Shown: piece by piece, positions 52,893 through 61,429 of the stretch | Layout of the letters: every line of letters starts with the position of its first letter | Position numbering within the stretch: the first letter of the stretch is position 1 | Origin: Luteibacter aegosomatissinici | Lineage (GTDB): Bacteria; Pseudomonadota; Gammaproteobacteria; Xanthomonadales; Rhodanobacteraceae | Assembly (NCBI RefSeq): GCF_023078495.1 | Contig: NZ_CP095742.1 | Coordinates: 3,906,001-3,970,000 of the forward strand | Reading direction: 5' to 3' | Length of the DNA stretch: 64,000 nucleotides | Notes under the pieces: model-generated | What the model saw: the letters and a program-made list of their open reading frames with translations, nothing else | Told to the model about the DNA's origin: nothing | The model's database searches: none | Made by a program: the position numbers and the translations under genes

Positions 52893-54882
52893 ACTGATCG
52901 CTCGCGGGTACCCATGAGCCGTTCGCCTGGGGCGCGGCCTGCACGTTGATCTTGATGGTGGGTTCGCAGCCTGGCGGCAACGGGCCGCCGGCGACGCGCG
53001 CCGTGGTGCAGAACGCGGTGTTGTCGATCGGTTGCGGCACCGTGGCCACGGTCGTTGCGTTCGCGGGCGGCAGGTTATCCGCCAGCGGTTTCGATGCCAT
53101 CGTCTGGTTCTTCACCAGCTTGTCAGGCTCGGATGGCTTGGGCGGCGGATCGCCGCCGCAGCCCAACGTGAATAGCGAGATGGCCTGCTTCATCGCGCCA
53201 CCGGAGACGCCCGGACCGGCCGTGCAGTTGATGCGCACGCCGCGCGGCAATGGCACGGTGAACTTCACCGTCGTCGCTTCCACGCCGTGGCGCAAGGCGG
53301 TGTCGACCGAGCTCTCACCCTTGGGCGTCCACGCATCATCAAAACGCGTGGACTTGTAGTCGATGTGCACCCGGGCACCATTCTGCGGTGTCACGTTGCC
53401 GCGTGGCTTCAGCTCCACGTACGCACCCACCTGGCCGGCCTTGTCGCCCTGCCCGCCTGCCACGCCATCGGCGCGTTGCGAGGTACCGTTTGCGCCGGTC
53501 AGGCGCTCGCCCTCGTCAGCCCCCTTCGCGGCGCCTGGCTTGCCGGTATCGGCAGCGGCGCCGGGGGTGTTCGTGCCTGCGTTCGCCGCGGTGGATTCAC
53601 CGGCGGCCGATGGCGCACCCGGCTCGCCCTTGCTCGGCGCAGCGCTGTTATCGGCAGCGGCCTTGCCTTGCTCGTTCTGCGCCTGTGCCGTGGATTCACC
53701 CGCGGCGTTATCGCCTGGCGCCTGACCCGGTGGCGCAGGGTTGGTGTCTTCGCCGGCAACCGGGCGCTGAAGTTCACCCGGCGTGACCTCGGGGGCCTGG
53801 ATCGTCGGGCGCGACACATCGGCGACGGGCGCGGAGAGGTTCGCCTTCGCCGTGGCATCGGGCAGCGGCACGGCTTCCAGCTCAGCGTCGGCCTCCACGG
53901 CGGGCGCGCGTACCGTCTCAACAGCCACCTTGGGCGGCACGGGGCTCGGCACATCCGCGGTGACCTTGGGTGCCGGCGGTGCGGTCGGCTCCTGCGCAAT
54001 CGCGGGTAGCGGCGTGTCCTGCGGCGTGGGCGGTGCCGACGATTCCTGCACCTCGGGGCGCGGCACGGACGCCAGCGTCATCGTGGTGGTCGGTACCGGC
54101 GTGGTTTTCTCGGCCGTGATCTGCGGTGGCGTGGGCGTTACCGCCGGCTGCGATGCCGGGATCGGCGGAAGCGATAGCGAGGCGGGCGGCGGCATGGGTG
54201 CCGTGCCCTCCACCTGGGCCTTGCGCACGGGCTCGGGCTGGAAGCGCGGCGGCACGACTTGCGGCTTCGGTGTATCGACGGCCAGGTCCGGCGGCGCAGG
54301 CGTCGGCACGGGCACCTGTTCCAGATCCCGCTGCTGCGGGGGCGCCGTCGGCTGCACCAACGGCTTCTCGGCCACGGCCTGCACGCTCGGCGGCGGCGCG
54401 GTGAGCTTCACGTCGGGCTTCACCTGCGGCGGCGGCGCCACGGGCACGGCGATGGCCGGCAAGGCCTTGTCGGCGGATGCGGTAGCGGCGGCATGCGAAC
54501 CGCGCGAAGCGCGGCTGGCGACGGACTTGCTGGTGGCCTGCTTCGCCTTCGCGACCGGCGCCTTCGACGGCGTACCGCGAACAGGCGGCACAGGCGGTGG
54601 TGGCTTGTCGATCAACCGGACCTGGAGCGCATCCGGGTTATCCAGGTCATCGGGCGGTGGCGGCAGCACGTTGTACGCCGGCCCCAGGATCATGCCGAAC
54701 AGGAACACCAGGTGGATAAGCAGCGTACCGACCCAGCCGGCGATGCGCCGGCCGCTGGGGCTTGGCTTCTGGCGCAGCTGGCGGCGGTAGACGAGCGCGT
54801 GCATTGCCGCATCGCGCGGCGACACGGGCAGCGTGGGTTCGCCGGCCTCGCGCTCGCTGTCCGGTGTGTAATGGGTAGGCAT
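52885..54882 (-). CDS. TonB-like proline-rich membrane protein, long paralogue
   Basis: A 665-residue protein with a single N-terminal transmembrane helix (residues 47-67), then LPPPPDDLDNPDALQVRLIDKPPPP and a very long Pro/Ala/Val-rich periplasmic segment (about 75-470) of the TonB type, with VPVPTPAPPDL-like repeats. A Gly/Ala/Asn-rich region leads to a compact C-terminal domain of about 180 residues with STRFDDAW, GVRINC (Cys553) and LGCGGDPPPKP, which is unlike the TonB C-terminal domain but is shared with the next gene. No ExbB/ExbD adjacent. Function unknown; TonB-like energy coupling or scaffold is only an analogy. Confidence 0.7.
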   Translation of the reverse strand: MPTHYTPDSEREAGEPTLPVSPRDAAMHALVYRRQLRQKPSPSGRRIAGWVGTLLIHLVFLFGMILGPAYNVLPPPPDDLDNPDALQVRLIDKPPPPVPPVRGTPSKAPVAKAKQATSKSVASRASRGSHAAATASADKALPAIAVPVAPPPQVKPDVKLTAPPPSVQAVAEKPLVQPTAPPQQRDLEQVPVPTPAPPDLAVDTPKPQVVPPRFQPEPVRKAQVEGTAPMPPPASLSLPPIPASQPAVTPTPPQITAEKTTPVPTTTMTLASVPRPEVQESSAPPTPQDTPLPAIAQEPTAPPAPKVTADVPSPVPPKVAVETVRAPAVEADAELEAVPLPDATAKANLSAPVADVSRPTIQAPEVTPGELQRPVAGEDTNPAPPGQAPGDNAAGESTAQAQNEQGKAAADNSAAPSKGEPGAPSAAGESTAANAGTNTPGAAADTGKPGAAKGADEGERLTGANGTSQRADGVAGGQGDKAGQVGAYVELKPRGNVTPQNGARVHIDYKSTRFDDAWTPKGESSVDTALRHGVEATTVKFTVPLPRGVRINCTAGPGVSGGAMKQAISLFTLGCGGDPPPKPSEPDKLVKNQTMASKPLADNLPPANATTVATVPQPIDNTAFCTTARVAGGPLPPGCEPTIKINVQAAPQANGSWVPASDQFK

Positions 54883-54946
54883 TGGGCGGTAGTGTCTATG
54901 GTGCGTGGGTCACGCACAATCGCCTTCGTGCAGGCTGCGGCCCGCC

Positions 54947-54971
54947 CATCGCGCGCAAGCGCGCTCCTACA
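54947..54971. repeat. single GTAG REP, overlapping a stop codon
   Basis: An inverted GCGCGC-core REP copy at the 3' end of the short TonB-like gene. Its TAG supplies that gene's stop (54967-54969). Confidence 0.85.
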
Positions 54972-55977
54972 GGCCCGTGCGGCGTTGCTCTTCGGCCTTT
55001 TCCTGGTCGATCGCTTTCAGGGGAACGTCGCTCGGGCAGCCCTGGGGGAGTGGCTTGTCGGCACGGAACGCAGCGATGCATTCGGCTTCGCTCGGTGGCT
55101 TCACCACATCCGGGCCATCCGCCAGCGCGTGCGCCGGTGCCATGTTGAGGCGCCCATCGGCCGACTTCGGCGGCGGCTTCGGCGGATCCTCGCCACGGCA
55201 GCCCACGGGCAGGACAAAGAACACCGTCGCGCAATTGATCCGCGTGCCGCCCACGTTCACCTGCTTCTTCAGCGTGGTGTTTTCCATGACCTTGCGCAGT
55301 CCGCCATTCACGATGTTCTCATCGCGTGGCGCCCAGTCCTTCTCGAAACGGGTTTCCTTGTACGTGACCGGGCCCTTGTGGGCCATGACCCCCGCATCGT
55401 CCGTTGGCTTGCGCGCAACGAAGTCGGCCTGGGTGGCTGGTGCTGCCGACGCCGGCGCCGGGCCGGTGTCGATCTGGCCATTCTTCCCGTACAGATGGAG
55501 CGCGGGGTTGGGAGCCGCCGGGGCTGGCACCGCCACGTTTTCGGCAGGCGGCGTTTCCTTCGGCGGCTCCTTGGGCTTGGGCGGCTCGGGTCGCGTGGCC
55601 TCAGGGGAGCGCACCTTCGGCGGCGGCTCACTGACCGGGGGCGGCGGCGGGACGTTGGCTTGTACGGGCGGCGGCGTGGGCTCGATGAAGCGCACCTCGA
55701 GCACATCGTCCTTATCGTCGGGTACCGCATAGCCGACCAGCGGCCGCGGCTGCATTTCGTAGCGCACCAGCAGGATGATCAGGATATGCAGGATCAGGGT
55801 GCCGACGATCGCCAGCGTGGAGCGCACCGGATCGTGCGGCGGCTTGCGCTGCCGGATGGCGCGCAGGGCCGTGATCGTGGCCGGATCGATGGGGTGCAGC
55901 CCATGGCGCCGCGTCGCCTCCGGCGGTAGCCGGTGCGATTCGACGTGCGGCGGTGGCGCCTTGCCTGGGTATTGCAC
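54967..55977 (-). CDS. TonB-like proline-rich membrane protein, short paralogue
   Basis: A 336-residue protein with GTG start: an N-terminal cytoplasmic region, a transmembrane helix (about residues 54-71, LAIVGTLILHILIILLV), then MQPRPLVGYAVPDDKDDVLEVRFIEPTPPP and Pro/Lys/Glu-rich stretches, ending in a domain with KETRFEKDWAP, TRINC (Cys249) and VGCRGEDPPKP that matches the long paralogue. It is about 85 bases upstream of that gene on the same strand, so the two form a tandem unit. It resembles TonB in layout but lacks the TonB C-terminal fold motif. The GTG at 55977 lacks a clear ribosome-binding site. Function unknown. Confidence 0.65.
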   Translation of the reverse strand: MQYPGKAPPPHVESHRLPPEATRRHGLHPIDPATITALRAIRQRKPPHDPVRSTLAIVGTLILHILIILLVRYEMQPRPLVGYAVPDDKDDVLEVRFIEPTPPPVQANVPPPPPVSEPPPKVRSPEATRPEPPKPKEPPKETPPAENVAVPAPAAPNPALHLYGKNGQIDTGPAPASAAPATQADFVARKPTDDAGVMAHKGPVTYKETRFEKDWAPRDENIVNGGLRKVMENTTLKKQVNVGGTRINCATVFFVLPVGCRGEDPPKPPPKSADGRLNMAPAHALADGPDVVKPPSEAECIAAFRADKPLPQGCPSDVPLKAIDQEKAEEQRRTGL

Positions 55978-56010
55978 GCTGGGGGGACGTCCCGATCGGG
56001 CCTGAGGGGA

Positions 56011-56024
56011 AAGCTGTACAGCTT
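56011..56024. promoter_or_regulatory. 14-base palindrome between TonB-like and EF-G-like genes
   Basis: AAGCTGT/ACAGCTT is a perfect palindrome in the 190-base divergent gap. The sequence is operator-like; no regulator can be named. A CCCGATCGGG palindrome at 55991-56000 lies beside it. Confidence 0.35.
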
Positions 56025-56167
56025 AGCGCGACGGCCTGACCGCACCTTAAGCCTGCGCCTACAGACACCGCCCTCGAAAGAAGATTCCCGTACCCCTTGA
56101 TTCCCGCCACCAATCGGAGAAGGCTTGGAAGGACGGGGGGACCGCCATCCTTAGGGAGGGTCGCATC

Positions 56168-58207
56168 GTGTCGCCATCCACGGAACGCATCCGCAGCCTG
56201 TCACTTGCCGGCCACGCCGGGGCCGGCAAGACCACCTTGTTTGAAGCCATGCTCCACGCCGGCGGCGCGCTCAACAGCATGGGCAGCGTGGAAAAGGGCA
56301 GTACCGTTTCTGATAACGACCCCATGGAACGCGCCAGGGGCCACTCGATCGATGCCTCGATCGCCTCGATCGAGCGCAACGGCTTCCGAATACACCTTGT
56401 GGACACCCCAGGCTACGCGGATTTCCGCGGGCCAGCACTGGCCGCCCTCGCGGCCACCGATACCGTCGCCATCGTGGTGAATGCGGCGAACGGCATCGAG
56501 CACGGCACGCGCAGCATGATGGCGCATGCGAAGGAGCGCGGCCTGGCCCGCCTGCTTATCGTCAACCGGATCGACGCCGAAGGCGTGAATCTCTCGGCGC
56601 TGGTGGATGATCTTCGCGCGGAGTTCGGCAACGAATGCCTGCCCGTGAACCTGCCAGCGTCACAGGGACACGCCGTGCGCGATGCTTTTTTCCAAAAGGG
56701 CGGCGATAGCGATTTCTCCTCGCCGGGCGAAGCGCACCAGCAGCTGATCGACCAGGTCGTGGAAATCGACGACGGCGTGATGGAGCACTATCTCGACAAG
56801 GGTGAGGACGCCCTGACCGCCGCCGAACTCCACGATGCCCTCGAGCATTGCCTGCGCGATGGCCACCTGGTGCCCATCGTGTTCACCAGTGCGCGTGATG
56901 GGGTCGGCGTGGCGGAACTGCTTGAGCTGATCGAGCGCATCCTGCCCTGTCCCAACGAAACGAATCCACCGCCGTTCCATGATGACAAGGGCATTCGTTT
57001 TGACGTGGCAGCAGACGCCGGAAAACATGTCGTCGCCGATGTGTTCAAGATCGTCAACGATCCCTTTGTCGGGAAACTGGGCGTGTTCCGCGTGTGGCAA
57101 GGCACCGTGCGCAAGGATTCGCAGCTACTGGTCGACGACGGGCGCAAGCCGTTCAAAGTGGCGCACCTGTTCCGCCTGAAAGGCAAGGATCACGTCGAGA
57201 TCGACGAAGCGCTGCCAGGCGATATCGTCGCGGTCGCCAAAGTGGACGACATCCACTTCGATGCCGTGCTGCATGATGCGGCCGATGAAGGACGCATCCA
57301 CCTGCAGCCATGCCCGTTCCCCGCCCCCATGTTCGGGCTGGCCGTGGAGCCAGCGCACAAGGGGCAGGAACAGAAGCTCGCACAGGCCCTGGCGCGGCTC
57401 GCCGAAGAGGATCCGTGCTTTGTCGTGGAACACCATGCCGAGGTGAACCAGACGGTCATCCGCGGCCTCTCCGACCTGCACCTGAAATTGATGCTCGAGC
57501 GGATGAAGTCGCGCTATGACGTGGAAGTGATCACGCACCCACCGCGTATCGCCTACCGCGAGACCATCGGCGGCAAATCCGAAGGACACCACCGGCACAA
57601 GAAGCAGACCGGCGGCGCAGGCCAGTTTGGCGAGGTATTCCTCCGCGTCGAACCGCTGGAGCGCGGCGCCGGGTTCGTGTTCTCGGACGACACCAAGGGC
57701 GGGGTGATCCCCAACCAGTTCATGCCGGCGATCGAGAAAGGCATTCGCCAGGCCATGGATGCCGGCGCCGTGGCGGGATACCCGATGCAGGATGTGCGCG
57801 TCAGCGTCTACGACGGCAAGCACCACCCAGTGGATTCGAAGGAAGTAGCTTTCATCAGCGCCGGCCGCAAGGCGTTCCTGGATGCGGTATCGCGAGCGCG
57901 GCCCGTGGTGCTGGAACCCGTGGTGGACCTGGAAGTATCGATCCCCGATCCGTCGGTGGGCGATGTGACCGGCGGCCTCGCCTCACGGCGCGCGCAGATC
58001 ATGGGCACGGATTCACTGCGTGGCGGGGAGACCCTGATCAAGGCCCGTGTGCCGCTGGCGGAGCTGGCGGATTTCCCGACCCAGCTGAAGGCGATGACGG
58101 GAGGCCAGGGGCGCTATGCCATGGACTTCAGCCACTACGACACGGTGCCGCCGGGTGTGCAGAAGAAACTTGTGGAGGCGTGGAAACCCAAGGCTGAAGA
58201 CGATTAA
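56168..58207 (+). CDS. elongation factor G-like GTPase
   Basis: A 679-residue EF-G-like protein. The G domain has GHAGAGKT (15-22), DTPGYADF (from Asp79) and NRID (133-136) where canonical EF-G has NKxD. It lacks typical EF-G termini but includes domains II-V (KKQTGGAGQFGEVFLRVEPL, RVSVYDGKHHPVDSKEVAFISAG), and resembles the FusA2/EF-G-like class of xanthomonads. Whether it acts in translocation, ribosome recycling or stress is unknown. The start is a GTG at 56168, preceded by GGAGGG with correct spacing. Convergent with the SET gene, with a REP pair between. Confidence 0.85.
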   Translation: MSPSTERIRSLSLAGHAGAGKTTLFEAMLHAGGALNSMGSVEKGSTVSDNDPMERARGHSIDASIASIERNGFRIHLVDTPGYADFRGPALAALAATDTVAIVVNAANGIEHGTRSMMAHAKERGLARLLIVNRIDAEGVNLSALVDDLRAEFGNECLPVNLPASQGHAVRDAFFQKGGDSDFSSPGEAHQQLIDQVVEIDDGVMEHYLDKGEDALTAAELHDALEHCLRDGHLVPIVFTSARDGVGVAELLELIERILPCPNETNPPPFHDDKGIRFDVAADAGKHVVADVFKIVNDPFVGKLGVFRVWQGTVRKDSQLLVDDGRKPFKVAHLFRLKGKDHVEIDEALPGDIVAVAKVDDIHFDAVLHDAADEGRIHLQPCPFPAPMFGLAVEPAHKGQEQKLAQALARLAEEDPCFVVEHHAEVNQTVIRGLSDLHLKLMLERMKSRYDVEVITHPPRIAYRETIGGKSEGHHRHKKQTGGAGQFGEVFLRVEPLERGAGFVFSDDTKGGVIPNQFMPAIEKGIRQAMDAGAVAGYPMQDVRVSVYDGKHHPVDSKEVAFISAGRKAFLDAVSRARPVVLEPVVDLEVSIPDPSVGDVTGGLASRRAQIMGTDSLRGGETLIKARVPLAELADFPTQLKAMTGGQGRYAMDFSHYDTVPPGVQKKLVEAWKPKAEDD

Positions 58208-58230
58208 GCCGGTACGGCCTGGACGGCCCC

Positions 58231-58297
58231 TGCAGGAGCGCGTTTGCGCGCGATGGGCGTTACCGAAAGCCCCATCGCGCGCAAGCGCGCTCCTACG
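58231..58297. repeat. GTAG REP pair, inverted (GCGCGC core)
   Basis: A diverged left copy (TGCAGGAGCGCG) and a better right copy (ending CGCTCCTACG) flank a 13-base spacer between the EF-G-like and SET genes. Confidence 0.85.
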
Positions 58298-58315
58298 AGA
58301 ACCGGCCGGCGTGGG

Positions 58316-58795
58316 TCAGGCCGCCTTGCGCTTCGGCTTCAGCATGGTGCCGATGCACTTGGGCGAGCCGCAGCGGCAGGCCCAGATCTTCTTCAGGCGC
58401 GCCGTGTACGGCATATCGATGGTGATGCCGTAATCGTAGGTCAGCTCTTCGCCCGGGGCGATATCGCGGATGGCCTCGATCATCACCTTGTCTTTCTTCG
58501 AGTCCTTGCCCGGTTCGTCTTCCACGATGACGGCCTGGCAATTCGGGTCGCAACCGTAGTTGATCCAGCGCGCGGTATTGCCGTGGCTGTTGCCATCGAC
58601 GATCCACTTGTCGTTCAGCGTGAACAGGAAGGTGTGGCCGGTTTCACCGCCATCGCCGTACTTCTTGTCGGCCTGGGCGTGGGTAATGCGATCGCCCTTG
58701 TATTCGACGACATCTTCGCCGGCCTTGATCGGCGCGGTGGCGAAAACGCCATTGCCATGGATGGGGGAGCGGCGCGCAACAATGCGTCGGGTCAT
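58316..58795 (-). CDS. SET-domain protein-lysine methyltransferase
   Basis: A 159-residue SET-domain protein, a methyltransferase fold best known in eukaryotic histone modification. It begins MTRRIVARRSPIHGNGVFATAPI (SET-N), with SAM and substrate motifs RWINYGCDPNC (76-86), GEELTYDY (115-122), and the post-SET zinc motif CRCGSPKC (140-147). Several bacteria in this order carry such a gene. The asparagine-histidine pair of NHS/C is NYGC here, an unusual variant. Substrate unknown (a DNA-binding or ribosomal protein lysine is possible). Confidence 0.85.
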   Translation of the reverse strand: MTRRIVARRSPIHGNGVFATAPIKAGEDVVEYKGDRITHAQADKKYGDGGETGHTFLFTLNDKWIVDGNSHGNTARWINYGCDPNCQAVIVEDEPGKDSKKDKVMIEAIRDIAPGEELTYDYGITIDMPYTARLKKIWACRCGSPKCIGTMLKPKRKAA

Positions 58796-58946
58796 GGGTA
58801 AATAGTCGTCATGGAAGGCAAACACGGATGATGCCTGCTCGGCCCGCGCTTGGGAACCGCGTTTCAAACGCCGTCTCGCGCTGGAAGCCCGCGCGGCGCT
58901 ACCATCGAACGAGTGTTCGATGCCCCAAGCCCAGGGAATGACCTTG

Positions 58947-59438
58947 ATGCGACGCTTTCCGATCCTCCGCGTAATGGCCCTTGCCGGTGTGGCCCTGCTC
59001 GCCGCCTGCGGGCCACCGAAGAAGAGCGTGTTCCCGCCCGCGGTCACACTCACGGAGGTCTCCGCGAAGCCTGGCGGCACCTGGCATGTGACCCTGCGCT
59101 TGCGCAATAACAGCTACGGCGGCATGTCGTTCGATCGCATCCAGGGCACCTTGCAGGTGGGCCAGCTGGGCGGCGTGCTGCTCGATGCGAACATCAGCCA
59201 GGACATTCCCTCCTTTGCCGCCGATGTCACCCGCATCGACATCCTGCCGACACCGGAGATGTCGAAAGCGCTGGCCGAACTGGCCGCCAAGGGCAGCGGC
59301 GGCGCCCTGCCCTACACGATCGAAGGCCAGGTCACGGGCACCCCGGAAAAAGAAGACAAGCCACGCACCTTCCCGGTGCACGGCAGGAGCTGGCTATCGC
59401 CGGTGCCCGGCATCCCCGATACCTACCGCTCGCCCTGA
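58947..59438 (+). CDS. lipoprotein, LEA14/NDR1-like domain
   Basis: A 163-residue lipoprotein with lipobox MALAGVALLAAC (Cys21 from the chosen start) and a beta-sandwich-like LEA type 2 segment: WHVTLRLRNNSYGGMSFDRIQGTLQVG, LDANISQDIPSFAADVTRIDILPT. No catalytic motif. The start is unclear: ATGs at 58920, 58938 and 58947 are in frame; 58947 (MRRFPILRVMALAG) makes the best signal peptide and is chosen. It ends in SWLSPVPGIPDTYRSP. It is probably anchored in the envelope. Confidence 0.7.
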   Translation: MRRFPILRVMALAGVALLAACGPPKKSVFPPAVTLTEVSAKPGGTWHVTLRLRNNSYGGMSFDRIQGTLQVGQLGGVLLDANISQDIPSFAADVTRIDILPTPEMSKALAELAAKGSGGALPYTIEGQVTGTPEKEDKPRTFPVHGRSWLSPVPGIPDTYRSP

Positions 59439-59471
59439 TCCCCTACCCAGCCCTATTCGCCAGGATCCACC

Positions 59472-61250
59472 ATGACGATTTACAAAGCCCCGCTCAATGA
59501 CATGCGCTTCGCGCTCTACGACGTGCTCGGCGCCGAGGCCGTGCTCGCCCGCCTCGAAGGTGGCGAAGCCCACAACCGCGAACTGTTCGATGCCGTGCTC
59601 GATGAAGCCGCCCGCTTCAACGAACAGGTGCTCGCTCCGCTGAACGCTTCCGGCGATGCCGAGGGCTGCCATTACGACAAGGCCACCGCGACGGTGACCA
59701 CGCCGAAGGGCTTCAAGGAGGCCTACAAGCAGTACGCCGAAGGCGGCTGGGCCGGTCTCACCGCCGATGAAAAATGGGGCGGCCAGGCACTGCCGGCGGT
59801 GCTCGGCGCGCTTACCAAGGAAATGATCGACTCGGCCAACCTCGCCTGGGGCATCTACCCGCTGCTCTCGCACGGCGCGACGGATGCACTCGAACACCAC
59901 GGTGATGCATGGCAACAGGAAACCTTCCTGAAGCCGCTGGTGGAAGGCCGCTGGACCGGCACCATGTGCCTGACCGAGCCGCAGGCCGGCTCCGACCTGG
60001 GCCTGCTGAAGACCCGCGCCGAGCCGAATGCCGATGGCAGCTACAGCGTGACCGGCACCAAGATCTTCATCAGCGCGGGCGAGCACGATTTCGCCGAGAA
60101 CATCATCCACCTCGTGCTCGCGCGCCTGCCGGATGCGCCGGCCGGCAGCCGCGGCATCTCCATGCTGGTGGTGCCCAAGTTCAAGGTGAACGCCGATGGC
60201 TCGCTGGGCGAGCGCAATGGCGCGGCCGCGGGTGCGATCGAACACAAGATGGGCATCAAGGGCTCGGCGACCTGCGTCATGAACTTCGACGGCGCGCAGG
60301 GCTGGCTGATCGGCCCGGCGCACAAGGGCCTCATGGCTATGTTCACCATGATGAACGCGGCGCGCCTGGCCGTGGGCATCCAGGGTCTCGCCGTCTCCGA
60401 GCGCGCCCTGCAGAACAGCCTGAACTACGCGCGTGAGCGCCTGCAGATGCGTGCCCTCTCGGGCCCGAAGCTGCCGGAAAAGCCGGCCGACCCGCTCACC
60501 GTGCACCCCGACGTGCGCCGCATGCTGCTCACCCAGCGCGCGTTCGTGGAGGGTGGCCGCGTGCTGGCCGCTTACGCCGCACTGCAAAGCGATATCGAAT
60601 CGCGTGATGCCGATCCGCAGGCACGCAAGCAAGCCGGCGAACTGCTTTCGTTCCTGATCCCGATCGCCAAGGGCCTGCTTACCGAGGCCGCACAGGAGTG
60701 CACCAAGGAAGCCCTGCAGATCTTCGGCGGCCACGGCTTTATCGCCGAGCACGGCATGGAGCAGTTCGTCCGCGATGCCCGCATCATCACCCTGTACGAA
60801 GGCACCACCCAGATCCAGGCACTGGACCTGCTTGGTCGCAAGATCGTGCAGCTGCAGGGCGCCGGCCTGAAGCACTTCCTGGGCGAGATCTCGGCGTTCT
60901 GCCACGCCAACGCGGCCAACGATTCGGTCAAGGCCTACATCGCGCCGCTGGCCACCGCGGCCAAGGCATGGGGCGACCTGACCCTCGAGATCGCCAGCAA
61001 GGCGCAGGCCAACCCGGAGGAACTGGGCGCGGCCGCGGTCGATTACCTCTACTACTCCGGCTACATCACCCTGGCCTACTTCCTGGCCCGCAGCGTGTTG
61101 GCCGCCGAGGGCAGCAGCCTGCTCAATGCCGAGGGCAAGCAGGCCAAGCGCGACACGGCGAACTTCTACTTCGCCCGCATCCTGCCGCGCATCCACCTGC
61201 ACAAGGCCGCGATCGACGCGGGCGTGGCGACCCTGCCCGAGGTGTTGTAA
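59472..61250 (+). CDS. acyl-CoA dehydrogenase (C-terminal-domain-extended type)
   Basis: A 592-residue flavin acyl-CoA dehydrogenase of the large class with an extra C-terminal domain. MCLTEPQAGSDLGLLKTRAE and FISAGEHDFAENI (FAD/acyl loop), MGIKGSATCVMNFDGAQGWLIG, and the catalytic-Glu segment DARIITLYEGTTQIQALDLLGRKI are seen. It probably oxidises medium- to long-chain or unusual acyl-CoA, feeding electrons to ETF. No FadB/FadA partners are adjacent. A strong ribosome-binding site is not visible, but the ATG begins the family N-terminus MTIYKAPLNDMRFALYD. Confidence 0.9.
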   Translation: MTIYKAPLNDMRFALYDVLGAEAVLARLEGGEAHNRELFDAVLDEAARFNEQVLAPLNASGDAEGCHYDKATATVTTPKGFKEAYKQYAEGGWAGLTADEKWGGQALPAVLGALTKEMIDSANLAWGIYPLLSHGATDALEHHGDAWQQETFLKPLVEGRWTGTMCLTEPQAGSDLGLLKTRAEPNADGSYSVTGTKIFISAGEHDFAENIIHLVLARLPDAPAGSRGISMLVVPKFKVNADGSLGERNGAAAGAIEHKMGIKGSATCVMNFDGAQGWLIGPAHKGLMAMFTMMNAARLAVGIQGLAVSERALQNSLNYARERLQMRALSGPKLPEKPADPLTVHPDVRRMLLTQRAFVEGGRVLAAYAALQSDIESRDADPQARKQAGELLSFLIPIAKGLLTEAAQECTKEALQIFGGHGFIAEHGMEQFVRDARIITLYEGTTQIQALDLLGRKIVQLQGAGLKHFLGEISAFCHANAANDSVKAYIAPLATAAKAWGDLTLEIASKAQANPEELGAAAVDYLYYSGYITLAYFLARSVLAAEGSSLLNAEGKQAKRDTANFYFARILPRIHLHKAAIDAGVATLPEVL

Positions 61251-61306
61251 GGGGGTAAGGCGGCCGCCTGCGGCCTGGGAGTCGCCGCCACGGGCGGCTG
61301 GAAATC

Positions 61307-61347
61307 GTCAGCAGGATCGCGGGCTGGGCGCGCGCGATCCTGCTGAC
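61307..61347. terminator. 15-bp stem-loop after the acyl-CoA dehydrogenase gene
   Basis: GTCAGCAGGATCGCG (61307-61321) pairs perfectly with CGCGATCCTGCTGAC (61333-61347) around 11 bases. There is no U-run, so factor-dependent termination, message protection or an operator are all possible. Confidence 0.45.
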
Positions 61348-61429
61348 GCTTCACACTTTACCCATTACGCCCTTGGGTGTAGAACTGAACGGGCCCGGAC
61401 CTCCCAAGCCAACCACGGTTCCCGAAACG

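Noticed and set aside
59394-61202. Minus-strand open frame of 602 codons opposite the acyl-CoA dehydrogenase
   Set aside because: Shadow of a conserved flavoprotein; low-complexity composition.
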